64,000 bases of DNA from Apostichopus japonicus (taxonomy: Eukaryota > Echinodermata > Holothuroidea > Aspidochirotida > Stichopodidae), in contig NC_092570.1 of the NCBI RefSeq assembly GCF_037975245.1, forward strand, positions 19,233,418 through 19,297,417, in the 5' to 3' direction. The position numbers were made by a program, and so were the translations under genes. Shown here in pieces: positions 50,714-61,790 of the stretch. Numbering within the stretch: position 1 is the first letter of the stretch; every line of letters begins with the position of its first letter. The notes beneath the pieces were generated by a model. It was not told the DNA's origin. It saw nothing but the letters and a program-made list of their open reading frames with translations, and ran no database searches.

Positions 50714-51306
50714 TGGGGTCATTCCGTGTCAAATCACGGATGGCTGTTGCTGCACCCTCTCCAAAAATTCCAATTTTTTTTGTATGATTGGAACACCATA
50801 ATATAAGCATATTCTGAAAATTTCAGTTGCATTGCTTCACAATTGGCCGATTTATCACACTTTTGAAATTCCGCAATTTGTCGCCACCGTGGCATTTTGG
50901 CATTTTCTTGACTTTTGAGGTCTCATTTCTCAGCAATTAAACATCCTACTACCTTTCTATTATACAGATGCACATAGAGTCTATCCCATAGAACAGGAAT
51001 ATAACAAATAAGGCTTCAACAATATTGTCTTGTGGAGTTAGGTCAACTTAAAAGTGTCAAAATATTCGATTTTTGTACTTTTCACTAAAAAATGTGCTAC
51101 TTTTAGTTTTAGTGATAAATTGCTCTTAAACCATTACTACAGGGTACTTGATAAATCGGCCAATTGTGAAGCAATGCAACTGACATTTTCAGAATATGCT
51201 TATTGCATGGTGTTCCAGTCATACAATAAATTTTGGGATTTTTCAAAGATGTCGAATTACAACATACCCCAAAATCTGGTGATTTGATATGGAATGACCC
51301 ATTGGT
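50714..51306. repeat. Large foldback (MITE-like) element, about 590 bp
   Basis: The ends GGGTCATTCC (50716) and GGAATGACCC (51291) are inverted. The inversion continues through GTGTCAAATCAC against GTGATTTGATA, ATGATTGGAACACCAT against ATGGTGTTCCAGTCAT, and CAGTTGCATTGCTTCACAAT against ATTGTGAAGCAATGCAACTG. The arms are about 150 bp with a non-repeated centre. No transposase is encoded. Confidence 0.85.
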
Positions 51307-52138
51307 TAATACATGATAACATTAAAGTAGAAAAAGTGAACGCAAACTCTGAAGAAACCATAAAGCCATTTTTGTCAATAAGCATCTTCACGTAAACTAT
51401 AGTGGTACAAAACGTAACAATTTCAATTTGTTGTTTACCGAAAAACAGAATAAGAGAATGTAATTAATTAAATTATACTAGTGAGAGCTATAAACTTATG
51501 TTTCTCTTTTATCAGTCATAAAACACGTTAAACCCTGGTTATACCCTTTGTAACCAGGAAAATATCCACTATAGAATGCTTGATCAATGCTCATCGAATG
51601 ATTTATATCAAACGGGTATTCCTGATCAGAGAGAACACACATTAAATCAGACAACTTTATCTTTTTACTGATTGCATTTGCAGTAATTGGTTTTATCAAT
51701 TAACTTTTCTCACAACGTCTATTTGGTCATGTTGTGGATTCAGATTAATCCGTCCCCGGATGTTGCTTTTTCAGCCCTTCCCGAGGATACTTTTTTTCAC
51801 CCCTTCTATAGAGATCCCACCTGGACACCTTTCTGTTATTATCTCTAGAACACCGCTTGCAAATACATATGACTCAGAGGTCATCATGTATTGCCCCACA
51901 GGTAGGCAAGAAAGTATAAGAGAGAGCGAAAAGATTTCACTGAACTCAAAATTCACCAGTGTTTAGTTTTCTGCAATAATCAACAGATGTTTTGCTCACC
52001 TAACAAAATTTAGCAAATCCTCGATATCATGGGGATTTTTTATTAGTCCGAACGATCACTATTAGAAACCAGGCTTTTAGCAAGTTTATCATGCTACAAT
52101 TTGGCGCCATTTGTGGTTTTCTTTCAACATCGTGAACG
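51307..52138. other. Downstream flank of the first receptor
   Basis: Contains a short hairpin (CCTGGTTATA against TGTAACCAGG, 51534-51558). On the minus strand AATAAA at 52039-52044, about 95 bases past the receptor stop codon, is a plausible polyadenylation signal. An exon-like plus segment at 51775-51900 is discussed in findings. Confidence 0.45.
52039..52044 (-). promoter_or_regulatory. Candidate polyadenylation signal AATAAA
   Basis: AATAAA on the minus strand about 95 bases after the stop codon of the receptor at 52139-53137. Position is suitable; use is inferred. Confidence 0.4.
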
Positions 52139-53137
52139 TTACCAGAATCTGTGGCACACACGTTGTATTAACGTGACAGCGGTATGCCGAAAGTCTTTAC
52201 TACAGAGAGAGTACACAATGCAATTCCACCAAGCAGTGGAACTTACCAGGTTCCCAATTATTGTAAACAGAGCATGTGGTATTTCCGTCACTTCATATGC
52301 AAGTAGTAAGTACATGACAGAGAATGGTATCCAAGCGACGAGAAATCCGAATGTCAGTAATAAAGCTGACTTAAGACCTCTCCACTCACTAAGCCTTCGA
52401 ACAGGGTATCCCTGTGAAGAAGCGACAGTAGCTTGTCGTAATCTGTTTCCTGTGGTGGTGTGGGAAGTCGTCGAAGCCCACGCTATCGCTATTCGCTTCG
52501 CCTGCTTTCTTGAAATAACAGCGATATGAGCGTACATGGAACAAACCAAAATGGCGGGCAGGAAGACGCTCACGGTGAATATGACAGTAGTCCATACTTT
52601 CAAACGAGGGTTCCCGAATGAAATGATGCAAAGTCCAAAACGGGGTTCATAAGTCGAAAATTCCAAAAGGCTCTCGTCTGTTGAACAAAATCCCAATAAA
52701 ACGGCTAAAAGGATCATGAGCATTCCCACAACTGCAGATGCCTTTTCTTTAGTTACATACATAGCAGAGTGCAAAGGCCGGGTGATCGATATATATTTAT
52801 AAATTGCAACACAGAGTACGATTGCTACGTCGCCTAATGCACTCCATGGCAATATGTATCCTACCAGCCTACACCATAGCCTACCATGAGCTTCCAGGCT
52901 ATCGTAAGGGCCTAAGCTGATTGAATAAAGAAGGTACGGAAAGATAAACAGACCTGTTAATAAATCTGTGACAGCTAAAGAAATTAAGAGAAATTTATAG
53001 GTATCCGAAACGTTTGGTAGGCGAGGGATAACTAAGAGGTTGGCAATGTTCCCAGTGATAGCCATTAGAGATATCGCTATGCCAACACCGCAGACAGTGT
53101 AGTGTGTGTAAGGCTGATGCGTTGTGTTATTTTCCAT
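52139..53137 (-). CDS. Rhodopsin-like (class A) G-protein-coupled receptor, intronless
   Basis: A complete seven-helix receptor of 332 residues in one exon. The first ATG is at 53137; the frame is open six codons further up, but only to a TTG. The short outside N-terminus has overlapping glycosylation sequons (Asn3, Asn4). Landmarks are Asn1.50 (residue 30), LAVTD in helix 2 (54-58), the WC pair with disulphide Cys3.25 (88-89), the loop-2 Cys (170), Pro5.50 (194), Tyr5.58 (202), AWIP in helix 6 (268-271) and NCIVY in helix 7 (305-309). The DRY motif is replaced by YKY (113-115), Trp4.50 is absent and the NPxxY proline is Cys. Residue 3.32 is not Asp, so it is not a typical amine receptor. A perfect but apparently unused splice donor (CTG-GTAAGT) lies near the helix 7 codons. 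Its paralogue lies at 60765. Ligand unknown. Confidence 0.93.
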   Translation of the reverse strand: MENNTTHQPYTHYTVCGVGIAISLMAITGNIANLLVIPRLPNVSDTYKFLLISLAVTDLLTGLFIFPYLLYSISLGPYDSLEAHGRLWCRLVGYILPWSALGDVAIVLCVAIYKYISITRPLHSAMYVTKEKASAVVGMLMILLAVLLGFCSTDESLLEFSTYEPRFGLCIISFGNPRLKVWTTVIFTVSVFLPAILVCSMYAHIAVISRKQAKRIAIAWASTTSHTTTGNRLRQATVASSQGYPVRRLSEWRGLKSALLLTFGFLVAWIPFSVMYLLLAYEVTEIPHALFTIIGNLVSSTAWWNCIVYSLCSKDFRHTAVTLIQRVCHRFW

Positions 53138-53874
53138 TTTTCGAATTAGTTCCAAATCAAAGTTAACGTGACGTCTGCTGTTTCGATGAAGCTATCCTGA
53201 GGCAAGCATGCACGAACAAGTATAGCTATAGCCAGTATAATTAATTACATCGGGTTTTAGAAGTGTGGTCGACAGTAAAGATAAACCTTCCATTGGTCAT
53301 TTAGCTGTAAACATTAATGGTTCGTTATATCCGGAACAACAGCTCCGTCGCCTAACCTCTTCTCCATTCCAGTGTGACATAAAAGTCTCAATGTGTTTCA
53401 GCTATATAAGAACAATCCGAAAGAATCAATTCGTTATATAGTGAAAGTATACGGTTTCAACCTGCCACGACCTGCTCGCACAGCCCATCCACGACTTCAC
53501 ATCACCTGACATGAGTTCACCGTAGACTTATAACATCTAGATTTCGAATTCCTCAATGGCTCTCTTTGCACGTTCTTTATATCTCTTGTTTCCAAATGTG
53601 ACCATATGAAGTATAGTTTACGATGATTGGAAAAAGGTGAAAATGGAAAAGTTTATAGATAAAGGAACTGATATGATAAGTATATAATAACGCACAGTCA
53701 CTAACGCTTGCACATATTCCCATCGGTAAAGCACGAACTGCAATGATATTGTCAACATATTCCAATGTTTTGGATTGTGCTCATGGTGATTCCATCACAG
53801 ATTATATAAGCTGACGGCTGAGGTAATTTAACCTCCTACAGTCAAACAAAATAAACCAACTTTCAAGTTACGTA

Positions 53875-54032
<158 letters not shown>

Positions 54033-57000
54033 TATAAACAAAGAAACCTTCACGTTAGTAGGCCCATATGGGCTACCTGTCTCACTTTAGACAACTAATT
54101 ATGCTGTCCTTTAGAAATCTGCGATAAAAATGAGATTGTTGAGCGTTAAATCATCCAAGAAATTTCTTCTTCCTTATCAAGCATACATTTCCCGTCTTTT
54201 CATTTTTCCTTTTTTAATTACAGTGCATCCGATATCGACATCGACGAATGATTTATGAATGTTTCCAAACAGTAAAAGTGTCATCACGTGACTCGTGTGA
54301 CGTAAATTACGATTAGACATGACGCGCTGCCAGAGAGAGATGAATTTATTTACATTTTTTTGTTTTTTTAAACTTTATATCGAAAGTAATTACCACAAGT
54401 TTCCACTTGGACGTTTTCACGGATCTTGACATGTATAAACACATAGCCATGATTGCTATACTATAACTAACATGAACAATCTTAACACTTATCGTAACCC
54501 GTTGACGAGATTTTATGTTTCAGCAAATATTAGTTAAGAATGACTTCAATTAATAATGTCAATAATCTCTTTTAATGGGTTAAACTTTGTTTATATATCT
54601 GTCTCTTCCTGTGCAGAACGTTTGGCGAAAGTGTGTGTGTGTTCTTATAATTTTATGTAGGCCTATGGGCATACATGGAATGCACGCGTGAACTTGAAGC
54701 TCTTTAGATGTAGCAATTAGCCAATCTGGTGGCGCATCAGGCAGTATAGGTATACTGACAGATTTAACCAAATGAGCATCAATTAACATTGAACTCATCA
54801 CAATTTGTCTTCGTAACTTCCCACAGCCTATATACACTCTATAATGTAAGTCTCGAAAAGGCTGACTTTATACCGTTATCTCATATGTAATGTTCAGATG
54901 TGGATTTAAAAGTGCCATTTGTAACACTTCTGTTGTAGATTTGAGCATTCCTGCAGACGGTTTCGAGCTTCCGTGGCCTTTAGTTACGGGATGTTGTCGC
55001 AATTTGCCCACCCCAACCTTACATCATCCCTTCTCCTATCGAAAGACCTGCATGGTTCTACCTCTGTTCTCCACCCTAGATAATATATTCAGTGACTTAA
55101 TCATAGTATATAGTTATCAACATCACAAGCATTCTCCAAATTTTCATTAATGGTGTGCGTACATTTCGCAAAGGTGTTTTGACCGAGTACCCCCTAAGGT
55201 ATGGAAGCTCTGAGTGGACAGGCGACTTTGAATTTGTTAAATATTCACTTTTTCTTCTTTCTTTTTTCTCATATCCTTTTAGAATCTACTAAATTTCTTA
55301 AATACCCACACAACCGTCATATTAAACATCAAATTGAATTTACTTTTCTTAACATACCCATATGGACAATTCCCTTAATAAAGATATGTTGGTCATGTTA
55401 AGACGTCTAAGAAGATTATTTTAGAGGTTAAAACTGTGGTTGCCCCTTCAGGGCTTCCATACTAACCATATTATAGTGAGTGTTGTTACGTGGAACTCAA
55501 AGGTCAGTCGAATTTTCAGTCACACATTCAACTTGATGTTCAATTTAAAAACACATTACTGTTCGTGACAGGAAAAACATCCACTAAGTCACTGATTAAA
55601 AACTGACTGATTAGTCACATCTGTTATTATATTTACTTTCTTGGGTCCGTAGTTTGCCTTCAAAATTCCTTTGGAGTTGAGCATAGTTATCCACTTAGTT
55701 TTTGAGGTTGTCATGCAGGGAATGTTCGAATCTTATGAAGTTGTTGATCTTTTGTATGTGAGACTATAATGTCAGATAACGTACAGAACCGATGAGTGTA
55801 ATATAGATAAGCGATGTCAACCTCCTAAAATAACTACCTTTAATCCATACTATAGTCAATGTGCACATCCGACGGACATGTAAAGGTACTGAGAAATGAA
55901 GATCTTAAGGTATCTCAATATTGCAAAATCTCAACGTAAAGATACTGAAATATTATCATCTCGTATCTCAATATTTTAATATCTTAATGCACACATATTA
56001 AGATACTAAGATATTTCACTTAAAATAAATTAATATCTCGTTGGCACCTTAAAAGCTCCGTCGGTATGTAAAAGCTAGCAGACAATCTTTTTAACCGTCT
56101 TCCCGCCAAAACAAATCCATCTGGAACGTCTCGTGTGTTATGACGACGAAGAGGTTACCAAAATGTATGTAAACACAATACCCTATACGGAAGGTGCCTC
56201 CGCATGGCTATAATAGTAGTTTTTCAACGTAGGCTAAATACATACACATATGTCCCTTAAATCTTCTCAACTTATGAAATAACTAAAAAAAAACATGTCT
56301 CTGCTAAAAAATATGAATATTATCGACTTTGTTAACTGCGCAATGCTAAATCATAGATTTAACGATGTAGTTTGCCTTGATATACGTCTACCATTTAACC
56401 TAGCCTATCTGATCCAATCTGTTTATGTTACATCAGTAATAACATAGGGGTTCTCTCTGCCCGGTCAAGATATACATTGTAAATTCACTCTGCTTGTTTA
56501 CGGGATTACGCCCAGGGATTCAACAACCGGTTTATGGACGGTATAAATTTACTGGATGTGAAAAACTGAGATTTAAGCAACAGTACGTCCATACGTGAGA
56601 CATATATAATAGTATCAACGCTAATATGAATGACGTCACAGCTAATATCACTGTTATATTAGATTAATAGAGAAAATACAGGGCTTTTTTCTTTCGTTTT
56701 TTTTATAGGAAAGAGTCCCTAACGAACTACAAAACCTATATACTCAATTTCTCAACAGATAGTAGTTTGTCCACCTCTCTCTTAATACCATTCAATTCTT
56801 TGTTTTTCCTTGTTTAGTTGCTGACTTATATAGCGTTGTTTTTGTTTTCTTTTTTTTTTAAGGAAACTGCTCTTGCACTATCCTGTCTTGCTATAAATCA
56901 TAAACCACCAATCGCAACTGTTTTTTATGTGAAATGTAAATAAATACTGATCGAATAAAAAGACAGAGTAACAAACAGACAGGTAGTCAGACAGACGAGA

Positions 57001-58234
57001 TACAGACGGACATTTATACCGACGAACAATTCTAAATACAATCATACTGACATATCTGAGACAGCCAAAAACAACCTCAAATATGAAAACGTTATGTTTT
57101 ATATTTTGATCTGTCGACGAAAGATTTTTTTTTCATGTTAAACATGGAAAGCACCTTCTTAAGTTATATTACCAATTCCTTCAATTTTTGTCAAATCGAG
57201 TTTTGGCAGTTGTTTACTATGCATGGCTGAATCTCCTTAGTTAAAATCGAAGCCAGGTTTGGGGTTCATGGAGGGCAGGGGAAGGTTCATGTCGAGAGGT
57301 GAGGCGAGAAAGGGGGGGGGGAGCTGAGGTCGGAAGGGGAGTGGAGAGAAGGGGAAGTGTTCATCTCCGTGTGCTAACGAAAGTATATGAAATGAGATAA
57401 AAATCTTTCCTATTCATGGACGGCACTCCTTTAAGACACTAATGCAGCAGGTGTTTTCCCTATTACAGAAACTGCAAAGTTGGCTTTATTTTAAACTTAC
57501 TAGGTGTGGTATAATAAGCCTTCAAACGGCTCAAAAACTGATTTAAAAGCTTGAATTGTTTGAGTCCACTCTTTATGCTAAAAGTTGTTACATATTCACA
57601 CATGAATGTAAGGAGGGTGCACTGGTGCCAATGAACTCCAGACAAAGAGAATCTAGGGTGACGTTAAAACATCTGGATGCTGGGGACGGACGGGGGGGGG
57701 CTATACTTAAAGGCTGCCTCTATACAGATATAGTTCTTATAGTGTTTTATTAGTGTTGTTGTGTACTTTGGGCTTTGTTTACATCAAACATAAAAGTTTT
57801 CTATACAATTTTTGTTTAAGTGTCTCCGCCTCTCTCCACTTGACGACGAAGTAATTTACATAAAACGGTTCAGTGAGTAATTCTAAATGTTTACCCAACC
57901 GACAGCTGCAGAAAGGTAGGAAAAAACACTTTATTACAAGCTAACTTGTTCATTTTTCGACAGCGTTTTAAAGTGAATTAATTAAAGAAAGAGTAATTAC
58001 GCGAATCGAAATTAAAACTCCGTTAAACATTAACAGAATCCAAAAAGGGAGTTTGTATACGATGCTTTTTAATGGCAACGACAATTTGTTTTCTAGCCAA
58101 TGAAGTGACCAGGATAATCAATTCTGAACGGTACCACGGCTCTTTATCATTCAAGTAGTGACCGTATTAACACCACTGACAGATTAAAGCGATATGAGAG
58201 ACGTTTATAATATAATGGTATAACGAGTAATACT

Positions 58235-58235
58235 T

Positions 58236-58315
<80 letters not shown>
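58235..58315. repeat. (CA)n(TA)n compound microsatellite
   Basis: About 20 bp of CA followed by about 60 bp of TA. Confidence 0.95.
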
Positions 58316-58318
<3 letters not shown>

Positions 58319-58552
58319 CCACTTCCCATTGACAGTTGGGGCAAATGGTTCAGTCGAGGGACTCACTTTGTTTACATTACAAGAACAAGTTCACTGTTAC
58401 GGGGTGTACACCCCTCTTTTCAACTCACAAAAAAAATCAAGTTTGGCTAAATTATAGACCTAATTTTTTTTTATCTAAAAGTGCATCAGAATGCACCTTT
58501 AACATGATTCCCCCATCCAACACCCCCCACCCCCACACACCCTCTTCTTGTT

Positions 58553-58576
58553 GTTGAAAATCCTGGATACGCCCGT
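58553..58576. mobile_element. Right end of the outer hAT-like family
   Basis: GAAAATCCTGGATACGCCC matches the right terminus of the element ending at 42383 apart from the last bases, and C-rich sequence precedes it as in that copy. The left end was not found; the sequence back to the TA array at 58315 may belong to it. Confidence 0.6.
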
Positions 58577-60764
58577 TGTCCTGAACGTTCCTTTAATCCC
58601 TTAATAGTTTAAGCAAACGCAAACTGCTTCAATTTGATCTTCGTTATTTTCTTCTTATCGGTACACCAAAGGAAAACCACTTATGCTAGTTGTTTTGGGG
58701 GGTCATTTCAAGTTAATAATTAGTAGGAATAGTTTACGACATGTCATGGATGGATCTATATTTAGATAGAGATGCAATTACATCATTACTCATTTAAACG
58801 TAGGAACTCGGTTGAGTTTATTATTATTTTTTTTAGTTGTCTTCTAGTTTTTTCAGTTTTCATTTGAATAGAATACGTAACAACGTCCGCAGGTATCCAC
58901 TTAAATCCAGATTGTCGACTATGCTTATCGGAATTTTATATATCGACGGTCAACCCCTCCCCCCCCCTGCTTCCGCCCAACGTATACCCACCCAACCCGC
59001 CACCCACACACAACGAAATCGAAACAATATGGAAGTTATATTGAACGACAATCGATTAAATGGTCGATAATTTCTCATTAGGATATTTTCTCTGAAGTTC
59101 AGTTTCTCTTCTGTTTTATTCTTTGTTTATAATCAGGGAGTTTCTCATGTGTTCAACAAATTTATGGATTGCTTGGAATGCTAAATCGCGTACGAAGTAC
59201 CACTACGATCTTACATTACAGCGTGTACAAACATGCTTCTTACATATATATCGTTGGTATCGACTATAACTATTCGCATTTTGAATTGAGTCACTCAGAG
59301 ATTCGACAGATGATTCCGTGACATTCTTATGTATCTACTTCATAACAGAGGAGGAACTATGGACTGTTTTCCAATGTAATTAGTTTTTAAGTATCTGTGT
59401 ACAGTAGCGTGATAACTTAAAATGTCAACTTTTGAGTTACATGCGCACACACCCGCAAACAGTTCGGACGTAAACTAAATTTGTTCACTATAACTCAAGA
59501 GGACCGAAGCAATTACGGCGCTGCGATAAATCGCATCAGATTGTTAACTTTAATGTTACCGGCCATTTCCATGTGCAATATCTCATGATATGTTTAAGGA
59601 GCAATGCCGTTAATGTCAGAGGAATGCTTAGATATATAAATATTCTTAAGTCTGCATGGATACTTCCCGTACATTAAAGTACAGGAAAACACTGCCAGAA
59701 TAATCGTACCGTGTCCTCGTGAATATATCTCAGTGGCTGCGAGGAGCTATATAGACGCATAAAAACGAAGACGGTTATTTCGCAAAGTGCCTATATAAGC
59801 TTAAAAAAAAAACGAGTTGCAGTTTTCAACTCAATTTACCGTGGAATAGCATAACTGGATGATTGATATATTAATTTAAAAAAACTTTTTTGTGTTTTTA
59901 CTTGTCAAATATGTTTATTATGCACAATTACGGAAGACATAATCTGGCTTTTCCAAGTTTATTTTGAGAAGTTTATATCAAACCGCGCAACATGATTTTA
60001 TTTACACGTCCTATGCTTTCAGACAAGATGAAGCGAGGCTGCTCATTAAACTAACAGATGGGCCAGATCTGCGACATTTCCTCGAAGTTGTGTATTTATA
60101 TAACCACTGTATATAGGTTATTTCATGGATGCGGATGGTTACGAAGTATTAAGAAACTCTTTAAAGGATAATATCTGCATGTAATCACTTCTAACAAATT
60201 TATATCCGATATCAATCAACTTAATTTCGGAAATTTAACAAAAACATTTTGACGTCCACCACTGACCAAGAACCACAATTTCAGCCATCCTAAAACCTGG
60301 AAAACTGTTCGTTGTTTCTGTATGCATTATTTGATGATGGAAACAAAACAAAACTATCGCTTTGACCAATCGGAATTGATCAGTGGTCGTGTTGGCAATT
60401 CATTGAGCACGTGTCTCCACCATATGGGCTCATTTCTGTAGGACATGTTTGGAATCCTTCAAATGCGATATGTTGTGTATTTGGAAACAAACAAAACTGT
60501 CTATGATCTAATTTATTAGTATAGGCTTACACTGCACAATATAATTTATTGTGCCAATAAAAAAATGATCAAATTTCAGTTTCTGCTGGTGAGGTTTATC
60601 CATATACCATCCATTCGAACATCGGGACAAGAAATATGTTAATTTGATAGGCTACACCGAATCATATACCGTCCATATTCCGATATCAACAGCGAACGTT
60701 TTTTAATTTGCTTTTTAATTCATTAATTCTTAAGACGCGTGGAACTAGAACAAAGGATATTGTA

Positions 60765-61790
60765 ATGAACAATACAATTAGTCCCACCGATACTACTGGG
60801 CCTCCCAATGAATCATCGTTATATCATACCGCGTTGTGCAGCTTAGGCTTGGCGGTGGGTGCAATGGCTGTGTGTGGCAATATTTTAAATGTTCTTGTCC
60901 TATCACGCTTAGCCAATGTAACAGATACGTATAGGCTTCTCCTCATAGCCCTAGCCGTCACTGACTTCTGCGCAGGCTTAACTTCATTTTCCTATCTTAT
61001 TTACTCCATTCAAACGGATCCTGACAACCTCCATGCACATGACGGTTTCTGGTGTCGGTTTACCGGTTATGTGATTACCGTAATGAGCTTAAATGACGTA
61101 GCTGTCGTAATGTGTGTTGCCATCTATAAATACATAACTATAACGAAACCGCTCCGTTACAGTCTTTACCTGACCACGAGAAGAGCAGCCGTGGTAGTGC
61201 TTTCTTTATTCATATGGTTAGTGGTTAAAATAGGATTCTACAGTACCGGAGAACACATTCTTGATCGTTCCTCTTACCAAAAATATTTCGGTGTCTGTCT
61301 TGTGAATTTTGGAGAACCGACGTTACTTAATTGGACAGTAATAGTCTTTTCTTTGGATATTTATTTACCGATTGTTGTCGTCTGTTTTCTCTATGGTCAC
61401 ATCGCGATTATCGCGAGGCGACAAGCCAAACGTATCGCGATATCATCCACAGTGTCGTGTGATTCTCGAGGAATTGAACTCAGTAACCGGAACAACAATA
61501 CGGTTACCAATAGAAATACCGTTAATGGCTGGAAGGGACTACGATCTGCGTTATTGCTGACATTCGGTTTTATCATTGCTTGGATACCGTTTACAATCGT
61601 GTTTCTGTTACTAGCCAGTGAAAAAGCAAAATTCAATCAGGTTTCCATCACGATAAGTGGCAATTTAGTAATGAGTACAACATGGTGGAATTACATTATA
61701 TATTCACTAAGCAGTGCAGAATTTCGTAACACTGCGTTCGCTTTATTAGAAAATACGTGGCAGAAGGTGAAATTTTGGCGAAAAATTTAA
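60765..61790 (+). CDS. Rhodopsin-like (class A) G-protein-coupled receptor, intronless, paralogue
   Basis: A complete seven-helix receptor of 341 residues in one exon. The frame is open 19 codons further up only to a TTG, so the ATG at 60765 is taken; it also aligns with the start of its paralogue at 53137. Sequons at Asn2 and Asn15 mark the outside end. Landmarks are Asn1.50 (39), LAVTD (63-67), WC (96-97), Trp4.50 (151, unlike the paralogue), loop-2 Cys (178), Pro5.50 (202), Tyr5.58 (210), AWIP (272-275) and NYIIY (309-313). DRY is again replaced by YKY (121-123) and the NPxxY proline is lost. About half the residues from helix 3 to helix 5 are identical to the paralogue, including QAKRIAI at the start of the third inner loop. 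That loop is Asn-rich here. Probably an orphan or chemosensory-type receptor in the plasma membrane. Confidence 0.93.
   Translation: MNNTISPTDTTGPPNESSLYHTALCSLGLAVGAMAVCGNILNVLVLSRLANVTDTYRLLLIALAVTDFCAGLTSFSYLIYSIQTDPDNLHAHDGFWCRFTGYVITVMSLNDVAVVMCVAIYKYITITKPLRYSLYLTTRRAAVVVLSLFIWLVVKIGFYSTGEHILDRSSYQKYFGVCLVNFGEPTLLNWTVIVFSLDIYLPIVVVCFLYGHIAIIARRQAKRIAISSTVSCDSRGIELSNRNNNTVTNRNTVNGWKGLRSALLLTFGFIIAWIPFTIVFLLLASEKAKFNQVSITISGNLVMSTTWWNYIIYSLSSAEFRNTAFALLENTWQKVKFWRKI

Noticed and set aside
51496-51699. 67-codon minus frame downstream of the first receptor
   Set aside because: It starts at TTG and the YFPGYKGYNQG part comes from a hairpin (CCTGGTTATA); no upstream exon was identified.
52101-52631. 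142-codon plus and 80-codon minus frames overlapping the first receptor
   Set aside because: Shadow frames of the receptor coding sequence; the seven-helix frame is supported by homology to its paralogue.
61372-61636. Frames overlapping the second receptor in other phases
   Set aside because: Shadow frames of the receptor.
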